Notes under the pieces: model-generated
What the model was told of the DNA's origin: nothing
What the model saw: only the letters and a program-made list of their open reading frames with translations
Databases searched by the model: none
NCBI RefSeq assembly: GCF_014202995.1
Contig: NZ_JACHIA010000001.1
Span: 186,001 to 250,000 of the forward strand
Direction of reading: 5' to 3'
Origin: Longimicrobium terrae
GTDB lineage: Bacteria; Gemmatimonadota; Gemmatimonadetes; Longimicrobiales; Longimicrobiaceae
DNA: 64,000 nucleotides
In this document: positions 29,775 to 41,362 of the stretch, piece after piece
How the letters are laid out: each line of letters starts with the position of its first letter
Numbering within the stretch: position 1 is the stretch's first letter
Made by a program: the position numbers and the translations under genes

Positions 29775-30803
29775 TCAAGCGCGGGCGATCGCCAGGTACG
29801 TTCGCACCACCGCGTCCCACCCCAGCCGCTCGCGGAGACGGAGCGCGTGCGACGGGTCCGCCGGGGGCGCCGCGGCCTCCCGCGCCAGCACGGCGGCGAG
29901 CGCGGCCCGGTCCCCCAGGGGCACCGCCGCGCCGCCGGACTCCCGCAGAATCTCCAGCGTTCCCGGAATGCCGTACGCCACCACGCGCATCCCCGCCGCA
30001 ACCCCTTCCAGCAGGGAGAGCGGATACGCGTCGGCGTAGGAGGGATAGGCCAGCACACGGCAGGCGCGCATCAGCACCAGCACCTGGCGCTCGCCGAGCG
30101 GGCCGTACCATCTCACGCGGTCCCTGACGCCCAGACCGGCCGCCTGGTCACGTAGAAATTGCAGATAGGCGGGCTCCGCTGCGCCGGCCACGTGCAGCAG
30201 TTCGTCTCCTGGGAGGGCGGAAAACGCCTCCAGCAGGTCCGGAATCCCCTTTTCCGGAGACAGCCGTCCCACGAACAGAATCCCGCTCCGCTCCGCCGCC
30301 GTGTCCACCGGCTCGTTGATCCACGCGGGGAGCAGGGTGGGGACGACTTCGGCGGCGATGCCCATCCCCGCCCACATCGTCCGCTGCGCCTCCGAAAGCG
30401 CGCAGACCCGGTCCGCGCGGCGCAGCGCCCAGGCGGCGGCGCGGCGCGGGCCCGGCGAGCGCAGGTGGCGCCACTGCTCCCCCGCGTGCGCGGTCACCAG
30501 CAGCCGCCCGCGGAACCGGGCGCGCAGCCACGCCAGCAGCGCCAGGTCCGGCGCGTTGCCGTACTGCAGCCACACGGCGTCCGTCCGCGTGTCCAGCCGC
30601 GCCGCCGCGCGCCCCACCGCGGCGAACGATCCCGCCAGCCCGCGTGCGTACGCCGGCAGCGGCGCGCCCGCCACCGCGGTATCCGCCGAGGCGGATTCCA
30701 CGACGACGCCGGGCACGGGGCGAAAGGCTTCCGCGAATCGCTCGCAGTACCGCTCCACCCCGCCCAGCGCCCGCGAACTTCCGCCGACCAGAAGGATCTT
30801 CAC
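29775..30803 (-). CDS. GT4 glycosyltransferase
   Basis: 342 residues, with the N-terminal glycine loop KILLVGGSSRALGGVERY and the donor half SGILFVGRLSPEKGIPDLLE (~196), ending in the YADAYPLSLLEGVAAG substrate loop. The start is GTG, overlapping the previous stop as GTGA; the long frame upstream falls inside the neighbouring gene. Specificity unknown. Confidence 0.87.
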   Translation of the reverse strand: MKILLVGGSSRALGGVERYCERFAEAFRPVPGVVVESASADTAVAGAPLPAYARGLAGSFAAVGRAAARLDTRTDAVWLQYGNAPDLALLAWLRARFRGRLLVTAHAGEQWRHLRSPGPRRAAAWALRRADRVCALSEAQRTMWAGMGIAAEVVPTLLPAWINEPVDTAAERSGILFVGRLSPEKGIPDLLEAFSALPGDELLHVAGAAEPAYLQFLRDQAAGLGVRDRVRWYGPLGERQVLVLMRACRVLAYPSYADAYPLSLLEGVAAGMRVVAYGIPGTLEILRESGGAAVPLGDRAALAAVLAREAAAPPADPSHALRLRERLGWDAVVRTYLAIARA

Positions 30804-31903
30804 GCGTCCGCCTCCACGCCCAGTACGCGCAGGTACTGGTGGACGACGTGGTCCGGCGAAAACTCCGGGAGGTCGGGGCGGACGCGGTCGTGCGGCGCGT
30901 CCAGCGCGCGGAGGATGGCATCGGCCAGCGCCACGGAGTCCGCCGGGGGAACCAGCGCGCCGCGCTCGCCGCCGCGCAGGATCTCCGCGGGGCCGGTGGG
31001 GCAGTCGGTGGATACGACGGGAACGCCCAGCGCCAGCGCCTCGATCAGCACCGTCGGCAGCCCCTCCCACGCGGAGGAAAGGACAAAGGCGTCCGCCCGC
31101 GCCAGCGAGGGATAGGGATCGTTCGTGAAGCCGGCGAGGTCCACGTCAGCGCCCACCCCCAGCCCGTCGGCCAGGGCGCGTAGCGCATCCCGCTCCTCCC
31201 CTTCCCCCAGGATCAGCAGGCGGGCGGGGCGGAGGGCGCGCACCCGGGCAAAGGCGCGGATCAGCGTGGCGAAGTCCTTTTGCGGCGCCAGGCGCCCCAT
31301 CCCCAGAAGGACGGGGACGGTGCGGTCGTCCGCCAGCCACGGATGCGCGGCGGGGCCGGCCGCGTGGCGGAACAGCTCCGGCGTCACCACGGGATTGTAG
31401 ATGGCGCGCACGCGCTCCGGCGGCATCCGCAGCACCTCCGCGGCCTCAGCAGCGGCGGCGCGGGAGACGGAAACCACCGCGTCCGCGCGGCGGTACGCGG
31501 CGGGCACCACGCGGCGCAGCAGCCAGGTGCGCGGGTCCGCCGCGTTGGCGAACTGCGCCCGCAGCGCGATGTGGATGGCGACGACCAGCCGCGCGTCCGA
31601 CCGGGCCGCCGCGCGCGCGAGGACGGCGAGCACGTTCAGCCGCTCCCCCGCGGACAGCAGGGCGCGGGGGCGGGATTCGCGCAGGTAGCGGACGAGCCCG
31701 GGAAGGACGTTGACCGTGCGGCGGGCGGCCAGGTTCACCAGCCGCGTGCCGGGGGGGAGCGGGGGGACGTCGCCGGGAACGCGCGCCACCACGAGGTCCA
31801 CGGGAATGCCCAGGGCGGCGATCCCGGCCCCCAGGTTCATCATCACCCGCTGCACCCCGCCGCCGACCGGATTGGAAAAGAGCAGCGCGACGGGACGGGT
31901 CAC
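30800..31903 (-). CDS. GT4 glycosyltransferase
   Basis: 367 residues with FSNPVGGGVQRVMMNLGAG at the N-terminus (the acceptor-side glycine loop), VLLGMGRLAPQKDFATLIRA (~205) and WEGLPTVLIEALALGVPVVS containing the E-x7-E pair. It resembles the group that includes GalNAc and GlcNAc transferases such as PglJ/PglH, though this cannot be settled by eye. It overlaps genes on both sides by 4 bases. Confidence 0.87.
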   Translation of the reverse strand: MTRPVALLFSNPVGGGVQRVMMNLGAGIAALGIPVDLVVARVPGDVPPLPPGTRLVNLAARRTVNVLPGLVRYLRESRPRALLSAGERLNVLAVLARAAARSDARLVVAIHIALRAQFANAADPRTWLLRRVVPAAYRRADAVVSVSRAAAAEAAEVLRMPPERVRAIYNPVVTPELFRHAAGPAAHPWLADDRTVPVLLGMGRLAPQKDFATLIRAFARVRALRPARLLILGEGEERDALRALADGLGVGADVDLAGFTNDPYPSLARADAFVLSSAWEGLPTVLIEALALGVPVVSTDCPTGPAEILRGGERGALVPPADSVALADAILRALDAPHDRVRPDLPEFSPDHVVHQYLRVLGVEADA

Positions 31904-33156
31904 CCGCGCACCCCGCCCGCGGGCGGGCCGAACAGCCGCTCCGCCACGCCGAGGCGCAGTTCATCCTGCAGCGCCCCGACCTTGCGCGCCACTTCCGCCC
32001 GGTACGCGGGCTCCGCCAGGCGGGGAAGGCGCGGCAGGACGTCCGCCGCGCGGAAGCCCTTGGTGTCGGCGCACAGGTCCGACATCCCCAGCATCTCCAT
32101 GATCCCCTGCGCCTTGGGGCCGAAGTACGCGACCGCAAAGGCGGGCGTCCCCCCGGCCAGGGCAAAGATCACGGAGTGGAAGCGCGTGCCCACCATGGCC
32201 ACCGCGCGTCCGTACAGCGACACCAGCTCGCCCGGGGTGAGGTCCTCGTCCACCACGGCGATGGACTCCCCGGCGAGACGCTCCGCCAGCTGCCGGGTCG
32301 CGACGCGGTCGTCTTCCGCGGGAGTGGGGCCGTTGCAGTGCGCCACCAGCGCCACCCGCTCCGCCAGCCCCTGCCGCAGCACGCCGCGCACTGTTTCCGC
32401 CATCTGGTCCAGGAACGAGGCCGACTCCGCCTCCGTCCCCCATCCGCGCACGGTGAACACCCAGAACGGCCGGTCCAGCCCGTGGCGCGCCACCACCGCC
32501 TCCACCGCGGGGGTGTGCTCCGCCCGCAGCGCGAACGCCACGTCCGGGAGCACGGCGCGGGTGCGGTCCGGAACGCCCAGCTCCGCCGCCAGCGTGTCCG
32601 ACCGCGCCTCACGCAGAATGACCGCGCGGGCGTCGCGCAGCACCGGCGACGCGAAGCGCCGGCTCGTCGCGTCGGTGAACGGCCCCAGCGACTGCGCGAG
32701 GAGGACGTAGGGAACGCCGGCCGCGCGGGCGACGCGCAGCGGGTGCAGGTGCCGCTTGAGCCGGCCCCAGTCGCGCGGGTCCGCACGGCGGTTGTACAGG
32801 TAGTGGCCGCCCACGCTGATGACCAGATCCGCCCCGGCGATCGCCCGTTCCGCCTCGCCGCGGCGGGGGGGAAGCAGCGTCCACCGCAGCGCCTCGCTCA
32901 TCCGCCCCACGCGCCCGGCGGGGGGGCGCAGGCCGGACACCAGCGGCAGCACGCGCACGTCCGGGTGCCGCGCCAGCAGGTGCCGGTGCGCGCGGGCGAA
33001 CGCGGGATGGTCCGCGGGGAACTTGGAGACGATGGTGAAGCGCGCGTCCGGAACGTGCGGCTGCAGCAGGAGCAGCGTGGCTTCGATGATGCCGCCGTCG
33101 CCCTTGTTGTCGTCGTGCCAGGCGTTCACCAGCACGATGTTCATGGGCCCGCTCAT
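31900..33156 (-). CDS. Polysaccharide pyruvyl transferase family protein
   Basis: 418 residues of the CsaB/WcaK family, which attach ketal pyruvate from phosphoenolpyruvate to sugars, or share that GT-B-like fold. Seen: the N-terminal AWHDDNKGDGGIIEA, the GGHYLYN loop (~103), and the C-terminal VGTRFHSVIFALAGGTPAFA signature. The start MSGPMNIVL has GGAGG 5 bases upstream and overlaps the flippase stop by 4 bases. Pyruvyl groups would add negative charge to the exported polymer. Confidence 0.87.
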   Translation of the reverse strand: MSGPMNIVLVNAWHDDNKGDGGIIEATLLLLQPHVPDARFTIVSKFPADHPAFARAHRHLLARHPDVRVLPLVSGLRPPAGRVGRMSEALRWTLLPPRRGEAERAIAGADLVISVGGHYLYNRRADPRDWGRLKRHLHPLRVARAAGVPYVLLAQSLGPFTDATSRRFASPVLRDARAVILREARSDTLAAELGVPDRTRAVLPDVAFALRAEHTPAVEAVVARHGLDRPFWVFTVRGWGTEAESASFLDQMAETVRGVLRQGLAERVALVAHCNGPTPAEDDRVATRQLAERLAGESIAVVDEDLTPGELVSLYGRAVAMVGTRFHSVIFALAGGTPAFAVAYFGPKAQGIMEMLGMSDLCADTKGFRAADVLPRLPRLAEPAYRAEVARKVGALQDELRLGVAERLFGPPAGGVRG

Positions 33157-34652
33157 CGCGTCCTCCACGCGGAAAGACGGCCGCGCGCGCCCGCCACGTT
33201 CATCGCCAGCGCCGCGGCGCCGTACACCGCCGCGCCCAGCGCCACCTGCCCGCCCAGCGCCCAGGGGCCCCGCCCCGACATCACCGGAACCAGCGCCGCC
33301 GCCATCACCCCGGCCGCCAGCGCGATGCGCAGCGACTCGCGGGTGGGAAAGGGAAGCGGAAACAGCCGCAGCCCGATCCACCAGGTCAGAAGGACGGAAA
33401 CCCCGTATCCCGCCACCGTTGCGTACAGAGCGCCCATGACTCCCCAGCGTGGAATCCAGAGAAGGTTCAGTCCCAGATTGACGGCCGCCGCCACCCCGGT
33501 GGGCCAGATGCCCAGCCAGGTGTTCTTGCTGAGCGTAAAGGCGCGGCCGAAGTGGTACTGCTGCATCCCCAGCAGAAAGACGGCAAAGGCCACGATGGGC
33601 AGGATGGCCCCGCCCTGCGCGCGGAACTCGGGGCCCAGGAATACGTGCGCCACGCTGGGGGCCAGAATCATCAGCCCCACCGTGCCCGGAACGGAAAGCG
33701 CCAGCAGCAGCACTGCCCCGCGCTGCAGCTCCGCCTGCGCGGCGGCCAGCCCCCGCTCCGACATCGCCCGCACGGCGACGGGAAAGGTGGCCAGCGCCAC
33801 GGGGAGCATGAGGATGATGATCCCCTGCTTGGCCAGCACGTAGGAGGCGGAGTACACGCCCGCCGCGTCCGCGCCCGCCATGGTGCCCAGGAGCAGCCGG
33901 TCGCTGCTGTCGACGATGAAGCTGGCCAGCAGCACCCCGGTGAGCGGCGCGCCGTAGCGGAACACGCGCCCCACCACCTCGCGGTCCACGTCCGCCAGGC
34001 GCATGCGCGGCCAGTGCTTGCGCGATCCCCATCCGCCCACCACCAGCATGCTCACGATCAGCCCCGCCAGCAGCCCGCGCGCACCCCATCCCTGGTGCGC
34101 CAGGTACACGCCCACCGCCAGGGAGATGGCGCCCTTGGCCGCGCTCAGCAGGGCGTAGCGCCCCGGCGCCAGCTGGGCCCGGGCCACCTCCAGGTTCATC
34201 TCGAACCAGGCGTGCACCACCAGCAGCCCCGTCCCCAGCGCAAACAGCGGCCGCGCGGACCGGTCCGGCCAGAAGAGCGAGGCCGCGACGCCCACGATCG
34301 TAATCACCGCGGTGATCGCGGCAAAGGCGGCCAGCGCGGAGGCCAGAAAGCGTTCGTAGGTGCCGCGCTGTTCGGGAAGAAAGCGCGCCACCCCCAGGCT
34401 GAGCCAGTTGTACAGAACGGCGTGTACCAGCGCCGAGGTGGCGATCACCATGGCGTAGGTGCCGTACTCGCCGGGCGACAGGACGCGGGTGTACACGCCC
34501 AGCGCCACCAGCCCCAGCGCGTCGGAAGCGAACCGCGCCACCAGGTAGATTCCGCCGTGGCGCGCCACCGAGGTGCGCGGCGCGGCGGGAGGGGAGGGCG
34601 CGGGTTCCGCGTGCGGAGCCCCGTCCCGTTCCCCTGCGACTGCAACTTTCAT
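33153..34652 (-). CDS. Wzx-type oligosaccharide flippase (first copy)
   Basis: A 499-residue MOP-superfamily membrane protein with about 12-14 hydrophobic helices. It starts with a polar N-terminal tail, then GGIYLVARFASDALGLVALG, and has the family-typical TRVLSPGEYGTYAM near residue 56. It should turn undecaprenyl-linked repeat units to the periplasmic face. The ATG start is the first in frame before the membrane part. A second, unrelated-looking flippase is encoded at 45736-47217. Confidence 0.9.
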   Translation of the reverse strand: MKVAVAGERDGAPHAEPAPSPPAAPRTSVARHGGIYLVARFASDALGLVALGVYTRVLSPGEYGTYAMVIATSALVHAVLYNWLSLGVARFLPEQRGTYERFLASALAAFAAITAVITIVGVAASLFWPDRSARPLFALGTGLLVVHAWFEMNLEVARAQLAPGRYALLSAAKGAISLAVGVYLAHQGWGARGLLAGLIVSMLVVGGWGSRKHWPRMRLADVDREVVGRVFRYGAPLTGVLLASFIVDSSDRLLLGTMAGADAAGVYSASYVLAKQGIIILMLPVALATFPVAVRAMSERGLAAAQAELQRGAVLLLALSVPGTVGLMILAPSVAHVFLGPEFRAQGGAILPIVAFAVFLLGMQQYHFGRAFTLSKNTWLGIWPTGVAAAVNLGLNLLWIPRWGVMGALYATVAGYGVSVLLTWWIGLRLFPLPFPTRESLRIALAAGVMAAALVPVMSGRGPWALGGQVALGAAVYGAAALAMNVAGARGRLSAWRTR

Positions 34653-34714
34653 TTCGCTCGTGATCAGGGGGACGTCCGCGTCCCCGGTTGGTTCAGCCGC
34701 GACAGGCGCCCGGC

Positions 34715-35833
34715 TCACGGCCCGTCCGTCAGCCGCCACAGCGCGTCGTCCAGCGCCACGGGATCCACCGTGCAGTCGAACGGGCTGGGGCCGGCGGTCC
34801 CCGCGGGGCGCGTCCCCGCGCTCGGCGCGGGAAGGCAGGCGTACCGCAGCCCCGCCGCGCACGACAGGCTGTAGTAGTGCGGGTAGCGGTGGTCCGACGG
34901 CACGACCTCCAGCACCGCCGTTTCCGGCGCGCAGAACGCCAGGTTGCTGAGCGCCGCCCCGTGCGGCCCCGCCACCACCGACGCGCTCGCGAAGTCCTCC
35001 GGCTGGTCCGGGTGCGAGCCGGGCTCGTACACCTCGAATCCGTGGCGGGCCAGCACCGGCTCGATCTCCGCCTCGTTGGCGATGGTGCGCTGGCCGCCGC
35101 GCCGCGTAACCCACAGCCGGCGGCCGGAGGGGGGCGGAAGCGGCGCCATCATCCCGCGCAGAAACGCCGGCACCCAGGCCGGCACGTTGCGCCGCAGCCC
35201 GGGAAAGGCGGGGACCAGCGCGACGTCCGGCCGGTACGACACGCCCGGACGCGCCCAGACGATGCGCGCCGGGTCGATCCCCGCGCGGCCCAGGATGCGC
35301 TCCGCGTTGGCGGAGGGCGGCACCGGGCACAGCACGTGGTCCATTGCCGAAAGCGCGAACCCCGCGTCCAGGAACACCCCCAGCCGCGGCAGCGCGTCCA
35401 GCAGAAAGTGCGAGTAGTTGCGCGAGGCCGAGTCGCTGGCCAGCGACAGGCACACGCCGCGCAGCCGTTCCGTTTCTCGGCTGCGCGGCAGGCGCATGGC
35501 CGCCACGTCGCCGCCAAACCAGGTCAGCTCCGGAAGCAGGTGCCCGCCGCGGGTGAACGCCCATCCGTGCGGCCCCGCCAGCGCGGCGCCGGCAATTTCC
35601 ACCACGCCCAGGGCGGGAAAGGTGTCAGCCACCGGGCCGCTCCACTCCATCACCCCCCCGCCGTGCACCGCCGCGGGGGCGCAGACGGCCGCCTCCGCCG
35701 GGCGCGCGGGGTGCCACACGGCCTCGCCGCGGGCGACCGCGTCGGCGGTGGCGCGCCACTTTCGCGGCGGGCCGCCCCGCCCCAGCAGGGCGCGGACGGC
35801 GCCGCGCAGCCCCGCGGGGCCGTCGCCGCTCAC
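34715..35833 (-). CDS. GT61 (DUF563) glycosyltransferase
   Basis: 372 residues with the DUF563 hallmarks: ASRNYSHFLLDALPRLG (~145), the basic segment RRLWVTRRGGQRTIANE, and VVAGPHGAALSNLAF (~291). The family adds beta-xylose, beta-GlcNAc or related sugars in plants and animals, and is found in bacterial capsule loci with unknown products. The start is a GTG overlapping the FkbM gene stop (GTGA). No signal peptide or membrane helix. Confidence 0.85.
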   Translation of the reverse strand: MSGDGPAGLRGAVRALLGRGGPPRKWRATADAVARGEAVWHPARPAEAAVCAPAAVHGGGVMEWSGPVADTFPALGVVEIAGAALAGPHGWAFTRGGHLLPELTWFGGDVAAMRLPRSRETERLRGVCLSLASDSASRNYSHFLLDALPRLGVFLDAGFALSAMDHVLCPVPPSANAERILGRAGIDPARIVWARPGVSYRPDVALVPAFPGLRRNVPAWVPAFLRGMMAPLPPPSGRRLWVTRRGGQRTIANEAEIEPVLARHGFEVYEPGSHPDQPEDFASASVVAGPHGAALSNLAFCAPETAVLEVVPSDHRYPHYYSLSCAAGLRYACLPAPSAGTRPAGTAGPSPFDCTVDPVALDDALWRLTDGP

Positions 35834-36711
35834 TTCGGCGCGGCGGTCTTCCGGTACGCGAAGATGTGCAGGTCCTGAAAGTCCCGGTTCCTGCGGCCGC
35901 GCGGGAGCTTGCCCCACAGCTGGTAGCCGAACCCGGCGCGCTCCAGAATCCCCAGCATGTCCGAAAGCCGGTCCTCGTCCGGGCGGATGTGGTGATGGTA
36001 TTCGATGGCCATCGCCCCGATCCGCGCCAGCGCGCCGCTCTGCTCCAGCTCCTCGACGACGTCGTGCTCGGCGCCCTCGATGTCCATCTTGAGCAGGTCC
36101 ACCCGCTCCGGCAGGTAGGTGGAAAGGGCGACGGACTCCACCGGGCGCACGCCGCCGGCGATGCGCTCGGGAACCGTGCTCATCCGCAGGCTGCCCGTCT
36201 TGTCGGGGTCAAAGAACAGGTCCACCCCGGCGTCGTTGGCGCCCACCGCCTTGCAGTGCACCGTCACGTCGCGCAGCCCGTTGGCTTCCACGTTGGCGCG
36301 CAGCAGGTCGTACGCCTCGCGGAACGGCTCGAACCCCACGATGACCGCGTTGGGATACAGCGTCTTGAAGTACAGGATGGACATGCCGATGTTGCTGCCG
36401 CAGTCCACGATCACCGGCGGGCGCCCCTGCACGTCCAGCCGCGCGAAGTAGTCCTCATCCACGTACAGCTCCTCGAACAGGCACACCAGCGTGTCGAAGT
36501 CCGCGTAGTGCACCTGGTAGCCCATCACCTGCTCCGGCGAGCTCACGCTGCGCCCCATGCGGGTGTGCATGGACTGCTTGAGCTTGAGCCGCGTGTAGTT
36601 TCGCGCCACCTCGCGGCCGGGAATGGGCGAGGGCGGGGCCGCGGCCAGCGACCGGGCCTGCCGCGCGATGCGCAGCGAGTCGCGGAGTACGGAAAGTCCC
36701 TGCATGGTCAT
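35830..36711 (-). CDS. FkbM-family methyltransferase
   Basis: 293 residues of the SAM-dependent FkbM family, which O-methylates sugars or macrolide hydroxyls. Motif I is VDCGSNIGMS (~110), with FEPFREAYDLLRANVEANG following, and the family signature LLKMDIEGAEHDVV (~206). The start (MTMQGLS) sits in an ATGA overlap with the Wzy-like gene; an ATG two codons later is equally possible. It probably methylates a sugar of the glycan made by the surrounding genes. Confidence 0.87.
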   Translation of the reverse strand: MTMQGLSVLRDSLRIARQARSLAAAPPSPIPGREVARNYTRLKLKQSMHTRMGRSVSSPEQVMGYQVHYADFDTLVCLFEELYVDEDYFARLDVQGRPPVIVDCGSNIGMSILYFKTLYPNAVIVGFEPFREAYDLLRANVEANGLRDVTVHCKAVGANDAGVDLFFDPDKTGSLRMSTVPERIAGGVRPVESVALSTYLPERVDLLKMDIEGAEHDVVEELEQSGALARIGAMAIEYHHHIRPDEDRLSDMLGILERAGFGYQLWGKLPRGRRNRDFQDLHIFAYRKTAAPK

Positions 36712-38066
36712 GGAATGGATGGCGGATGAAGCCGCGCGGCAAAGCCGGCGGCCGTCCCGGCCCCCGCCGGGCGGGGGAACGGGGCCGCGGCGGGGCGCGG
36801 CGCGCGGGGAATGGACCCGATGCCCACCCCCAGCAGGAACCATCCGTACGGGATGGTGACCACGTTGTCGAAGATGATCATCAGAATGAACAGAATCAGC
36901 AGCAGCAGCGACCGCACGGCGTCGCTGGCGTCGCTTCCCGGGCGGCGGAAGTAGCGGAACAGCTCGCGCCCCCACCACGCCAGGCTCAGGATCAGAAAGA
37001 CGGTCACCAGCGGCCCCGACTCGATGGTGAGCCACACGAAGTCGGAGTCAGTCACGAAGGTGTACGTCCCCAGCACCTCGGCCTGCAGGTGGCGGTACGT
37101 CTGCATGGTGTAGCCGGCCAGCACCCGCGGCGCGCTTCCCGGCCCCCGCCCCAGCAGCCCCAGGTCCGGCACGGACTTGAGCGTGGCCAGGAACAGGTCC
37201 AGCCGGTACAGCGACGACGAGCGGATGCGGAAGTCCCACACGCTGCGCAGCCGCAGCGCCATGGTGCTGTCGGACGTGAGCGCAAAGGTGATGGCCGCGG
37301 CCAGCGTCACCGCCAGGATGGTGACGGCCAGCAGCGGCTTGCGGCGGTAGATGAGCAGCGCGATGCCGCCCAGGTACACCACCAGCCAGGCACCGCGCGC
37401 CAGCGTCATCAGCAGCGTGAGCCCCAGCACGCCCAGGGCAAACACCAGCAGGCGGCGGTTGCGGCGCTCGCGCTGCACGTACAGCCGGAAGATGAGCCAG
37501 GCCGTGGGGAGCGAAAGAAAGTAGCCGAACCCGGTGCGGTGTTCGTGCGAAAGCAGGTTCACCTTGTCCTGCCACCAGCGCCCCGGCGAACCCAGGAACA
37601 TGAGCGCGCCCAGCACCGCGATCCCCAGCCAGATCTGAAAGAAGTGGGTGCGGTCGCGCAGCCGGACGGAAAAGAAGACGCCGAAGAAGAAGGTGACGAT
37701 CCACAGCCCCAGGCGCGCCGCCAGCTCCGCCGACCCGCCGAACCGGTGCACCGTCCACGACAGGGTGATGGTGATCAGAAACGCCCACAGCGGCAGCGGA
37801 ACCCGCGCCAGCGTTTCCCGCATCCACCGCCCGCCGCGGGCCAGGTCGGCCAGCACGGCGACGTAGAACACGATCAGCAGCAGCACCGACTCCGGCGCGA
37901 TGGGCAGCGTGAACAGCCGGTCCGGAAGGGCAAACAGCAGCACCGGGTACAGCAGCCAGAAGTCCAGCAGCTGCCACCGCTTGGCGGGCGCCTTCCACGG
38001 CACCGCCGCGGGTGCCTGCGCCTGCGCCGCGCCGAAGCGGGGCGCGGGAAAGGGCATCTCCGTCAT
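36708..38066 (-). CDS. O-antigen ligase/polymerase (Wzy/WaaL-like) membrane protein
   Basis: 452 residues with about 10-12 hydrophobic helices and the large polar loop near residues 280-360 expected of Wzy_C (PF04932) proteins. A motif typical of the family, LLMTLARGAWLVVYLGG, lies near residue 220. It would either polymerise repeat units or ligate finished chains on the periplasmic side. Polymerase and ligase cannot be told apart by sequence. It is the only such protein in the window, although there are two flippases. Confidence 0.85.
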   Translation of the reverse strand: MTEMPFPAPRFGAAQAQAPAAVPWKAPAKRWQLLDFWLLYPVLLFALPDRLFTLPIAPESVLLLIVFYVAVLADLARGGRWMRETLARVPLPLWAFLITITLSWTVHRFGGSAELAARLGLWIVTFFFGVFFSVRLRDRTHFFQIWLGIAVLGALMFLGSPGRWWQDKVNLLSHEHRTGFGYFLSLPTAWLIFRLYVQRERRNRRLLVFALGVLGLTLLMTLARGAWLVVYLGGIALLIYRRKPLLAVTILAVTLAAAITFALTSDSTMALRLRSVWDFRIRSSSLYRLDLFLATLKSVPDLGLLGRGPGSAPRVLAGYTMQTYRHLQAEVLGTYTFVTDSDFVWLTIESGPLVTVFLILSLAWWGRELFRYFRRPGSDASDAVRSLLLLILFILMIIFDNVVTIPYGWFLLGVGIGSIPRAPRPAAAPFPRPAGAGTAAGFAARLHPPSIP

Positions 38067-38184
38067 GCCGCGCCTCCGCCCATGCGTACAGCGCGGACGC
38101 GCCCGCCGTCCCGGAGACCGGGGCGGGGGGCGTGCGGGGGATACGGACGGATGCTGCGGTCCTGCGTCATGCCTGTGCCGGGAA

Positions 38185-39240
<1,056 letters not shown>

Positions 39241-39503
39241 GCCCGGCTCCGCGGGACGCCGGCCGGTGTTCGGTCGCGGGGCCCGGTGCACCCCGGTCGC
39301 GGGGGGCTGTCGGTCAGTGACTGTGTGGGCATCGCGAATGGGAAGCAAAGGAACGGGCGCCGCACGGCGAACGGCGGTCACCGATACAGCGGGGCGGCCA
39401 GCCCGGCCCATGGCCCGGCGGCCGCCCACCATCACTGCTCGGGGCGCGGACCTGTTCACCGGGGGCAAATGCACGCCGGGGGCCGCGGCACAAGGCGCAA
39501 AAG

Positions 39504-41204
39504 TTATCGGTCCGCGGGGAAGGTGTCAACGCGCACGGGGCGCGCACGGCCGGGTCCCAGCCCCACGCGTACGCCGAACTGCGCGTTCAGGTTGTGGGCG
39601 TCGCCCCCGTTGTAGCGGTTCAGGTTGGCGCTCCACGCCACCCCGCCCACCAGGTCCACCGGCCCGCGAAAGAAGACGCCCTCCGCCGACAGGGTGTGCA
39701 TCACGTCGGCGGAGTCGGCGGCCAGCGTTCCCCCCATGCGGGTGCGCACCCACTGCGCCGTCCACCGGCCGCGGGGGTGGTACAGGTCCGCCGCCACGAT
39801 GGACCCGCCGCCGCCGTATCCGAAGGGCGAACCCAGCACCTGGCCGCGGCTGGTGTGCCCCTGCAGCGCGTTGTCGTGGCGGTAGAAGGCCGGCTGCCGG
39901 CGCACGCGCGCCAGCGTCGAGGGCTCGGTGCTCTGGACTTCGATCCGCACGCTGGCCAGCCGCGTGGGGGAGGGGCGCCAGGCGCGGGCGGCGCCCAGGG
40001 TGTACCCGGCCTGGTGGTCCGGCTCCAGCGCGAAGTCCAGCAGATCGTAGTTGTGGTCTTCCCGCGCGAACTCGCCGTACACTTCCAGCCCGGCGCGGGG
40101 AAACACCCATCGCGCGAACACGGAGGCGAGCTGGTTGTCCGGCGACGAGCGGCCGTCCGTGCCCACGCCGGACGAATCCACCGAGGCCTTGGTGATCCCC
40201 TCGAAGATCTTGGTGAAGTACCCGGAGCTCAGCCCGTCCTCCGGCCACGCCAGGTGAAAGAAGCGCGAGCCGCCGATCTCCAGCCCGTTCAGCCCGCGCG
40301 GCATCCACACGGCCACCATCCCCGTGGCGAAGCGGCGGCTTCCCGGCCCCTGCATGGGCGAGTAGTCCGACTGCGACACGCTCCCCCACAGCACGCGGCC
40401 GTGCACCCGGCCGATGGGCGTGTTCCACGGCGACGAGGTGCCGGCGAAGACGTGGGCGAATCCCCCGGCGTTGTTGCCCAGAATCAGCGGCAGTTCGCGC
40501 GACGGGCCCCACTGCTGCGCGGCGGTGGACGCGCCCAGGGCGAACCCCGCCACGTCCAGCCGCAGCGTGCTTTCCCCCGGATCCACGCGGGCGTACGCCT
40601 CGTCGCCGAACCGCTGGGGAAGGTCGATGTTGCGCGGGCTGCGGCCGTCCGCGTACACCTGCTCCCCTGTTCGCCCGTTGGGCATGAGGGCGAATTCGCG
40701 GTTCTCCGCCCAGAACACGACGGGCTCTACCCGCAGGGAGAGCGGGCCCACCCGCGCCGTGGCCCCGGCGTGCGCCTCCACCGTAACCCCGCGGCCGCGC
40801 CACACCGGGCCGTCGTTGTAGCCGTACGCGAAGCCGGTGTTGTACGCCGCCCGCGCGGACGGGCGCAGCAGCCCGCCGCTCACCCGGGCGAACGGCCGCC
40901 GTTCCTCCGTCCGCGACGTCCACGGGTGCGCGGAGTCCGGGTGCAGGCGCGCCATCTCGCGCGGGGCGAAGCCGCGCAGCGACCACGGGTGCGAGGGAAG
41001 CTGCCCCGCCACCTGCAGTGTGCGCAGGTACGCCTCGGCCTCGCTCCCCGCCACCACCGCCTCGCGGGCCAGCACGTCGTCCTGCGCGGCCGCCGGGCGC
41101 GCGAACGCGGCCAGCGCGCCGGCCGCCAGCACGGCGCCGGCCCGCATCCATCCCGCCGCGCGGCGCGGGAACTCCGGCCGCTTCAGATCGGTCATCAGCA
41201 TCAT
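39504..41204 (-). CDS. Capsule assembly Wzi-family outer-membrane protein (first copy)
   Basis: Predicted beta-barrel that binds exported capsule at the cell surface. A signal peptide ([22 protein letters not shown]) is followed by about 520 residues of alternating barrel strands. Family positions include [10 protein letters not shown] (~113), [11 protein letters not shown] (~150), [20 protein letters not shown] (~218) and [12 protein letters not shown] near residue 405. The start is one of three clustered ATGs. A paralogue sharing these positions lies on the other strand at 42608-44395. Confidence 0.85.
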   Translation of the reverse strand: MMLMTDLKRPEFPRRAAGWMRAGAVLAAGALAAFARPAAAQDDVLAREAVVAGSEAEAYLRTLQVAGQLPSHPWSLRGFAPREMARLHPDSAHPWTSRTEERRPFARVSGGLLRPSARAAYNTGFAYGYNDGPVWRGRGVTVEAHAGATARVGPLSLRVEPVVFWAENREFALMPNGRTGEQVYADGRSPRNIDLPQRFGDEAYARVDPGESTLRLDVAGFALGASTAAQQWGPSRELPLILGNNAGGFAHVFAGTSSPWNTPIGRVHGRVLWGSVSQSDYSPMQGPGSRRFATGMVAVWMPRGLNGLEIGGSRFFHLAWPEDGLSSGYFTKIFEGITKASVDSSGVGTDGRSSPDNQLASVFARWVFPRAGLEVYGEFAREDHNYDLLDFALEPDHQAGYTLGAARAWRPSPTRLASVRIEVQSTEPSTLARVRRQPAFYRHDNALQGHTSRGQVLGSPFGYGGGGSIVAADLYHPRGRWTAQWVRTRMGGTLAADSADVMHTLSAEGVFFRGPVDLVGGVAWSANLNRYNGGDAHNLNAQFGVRVGLGPGRARPVRVDTFPADR

Positions 41205-41362
41205 CGGTTCAGCGCGGGGGACGCGGGAGGCGGCGCGTCCGGAAGGGACGTGCGCCACGGTACCGGTCCGTCCGGCGTGGGTCCATCGATCCTCGAATCC
41301 ACCGGATCCATCGATGCCATCCACTTTGTCGGAGACATCGGCGCCGGCGGATCCATCCATCC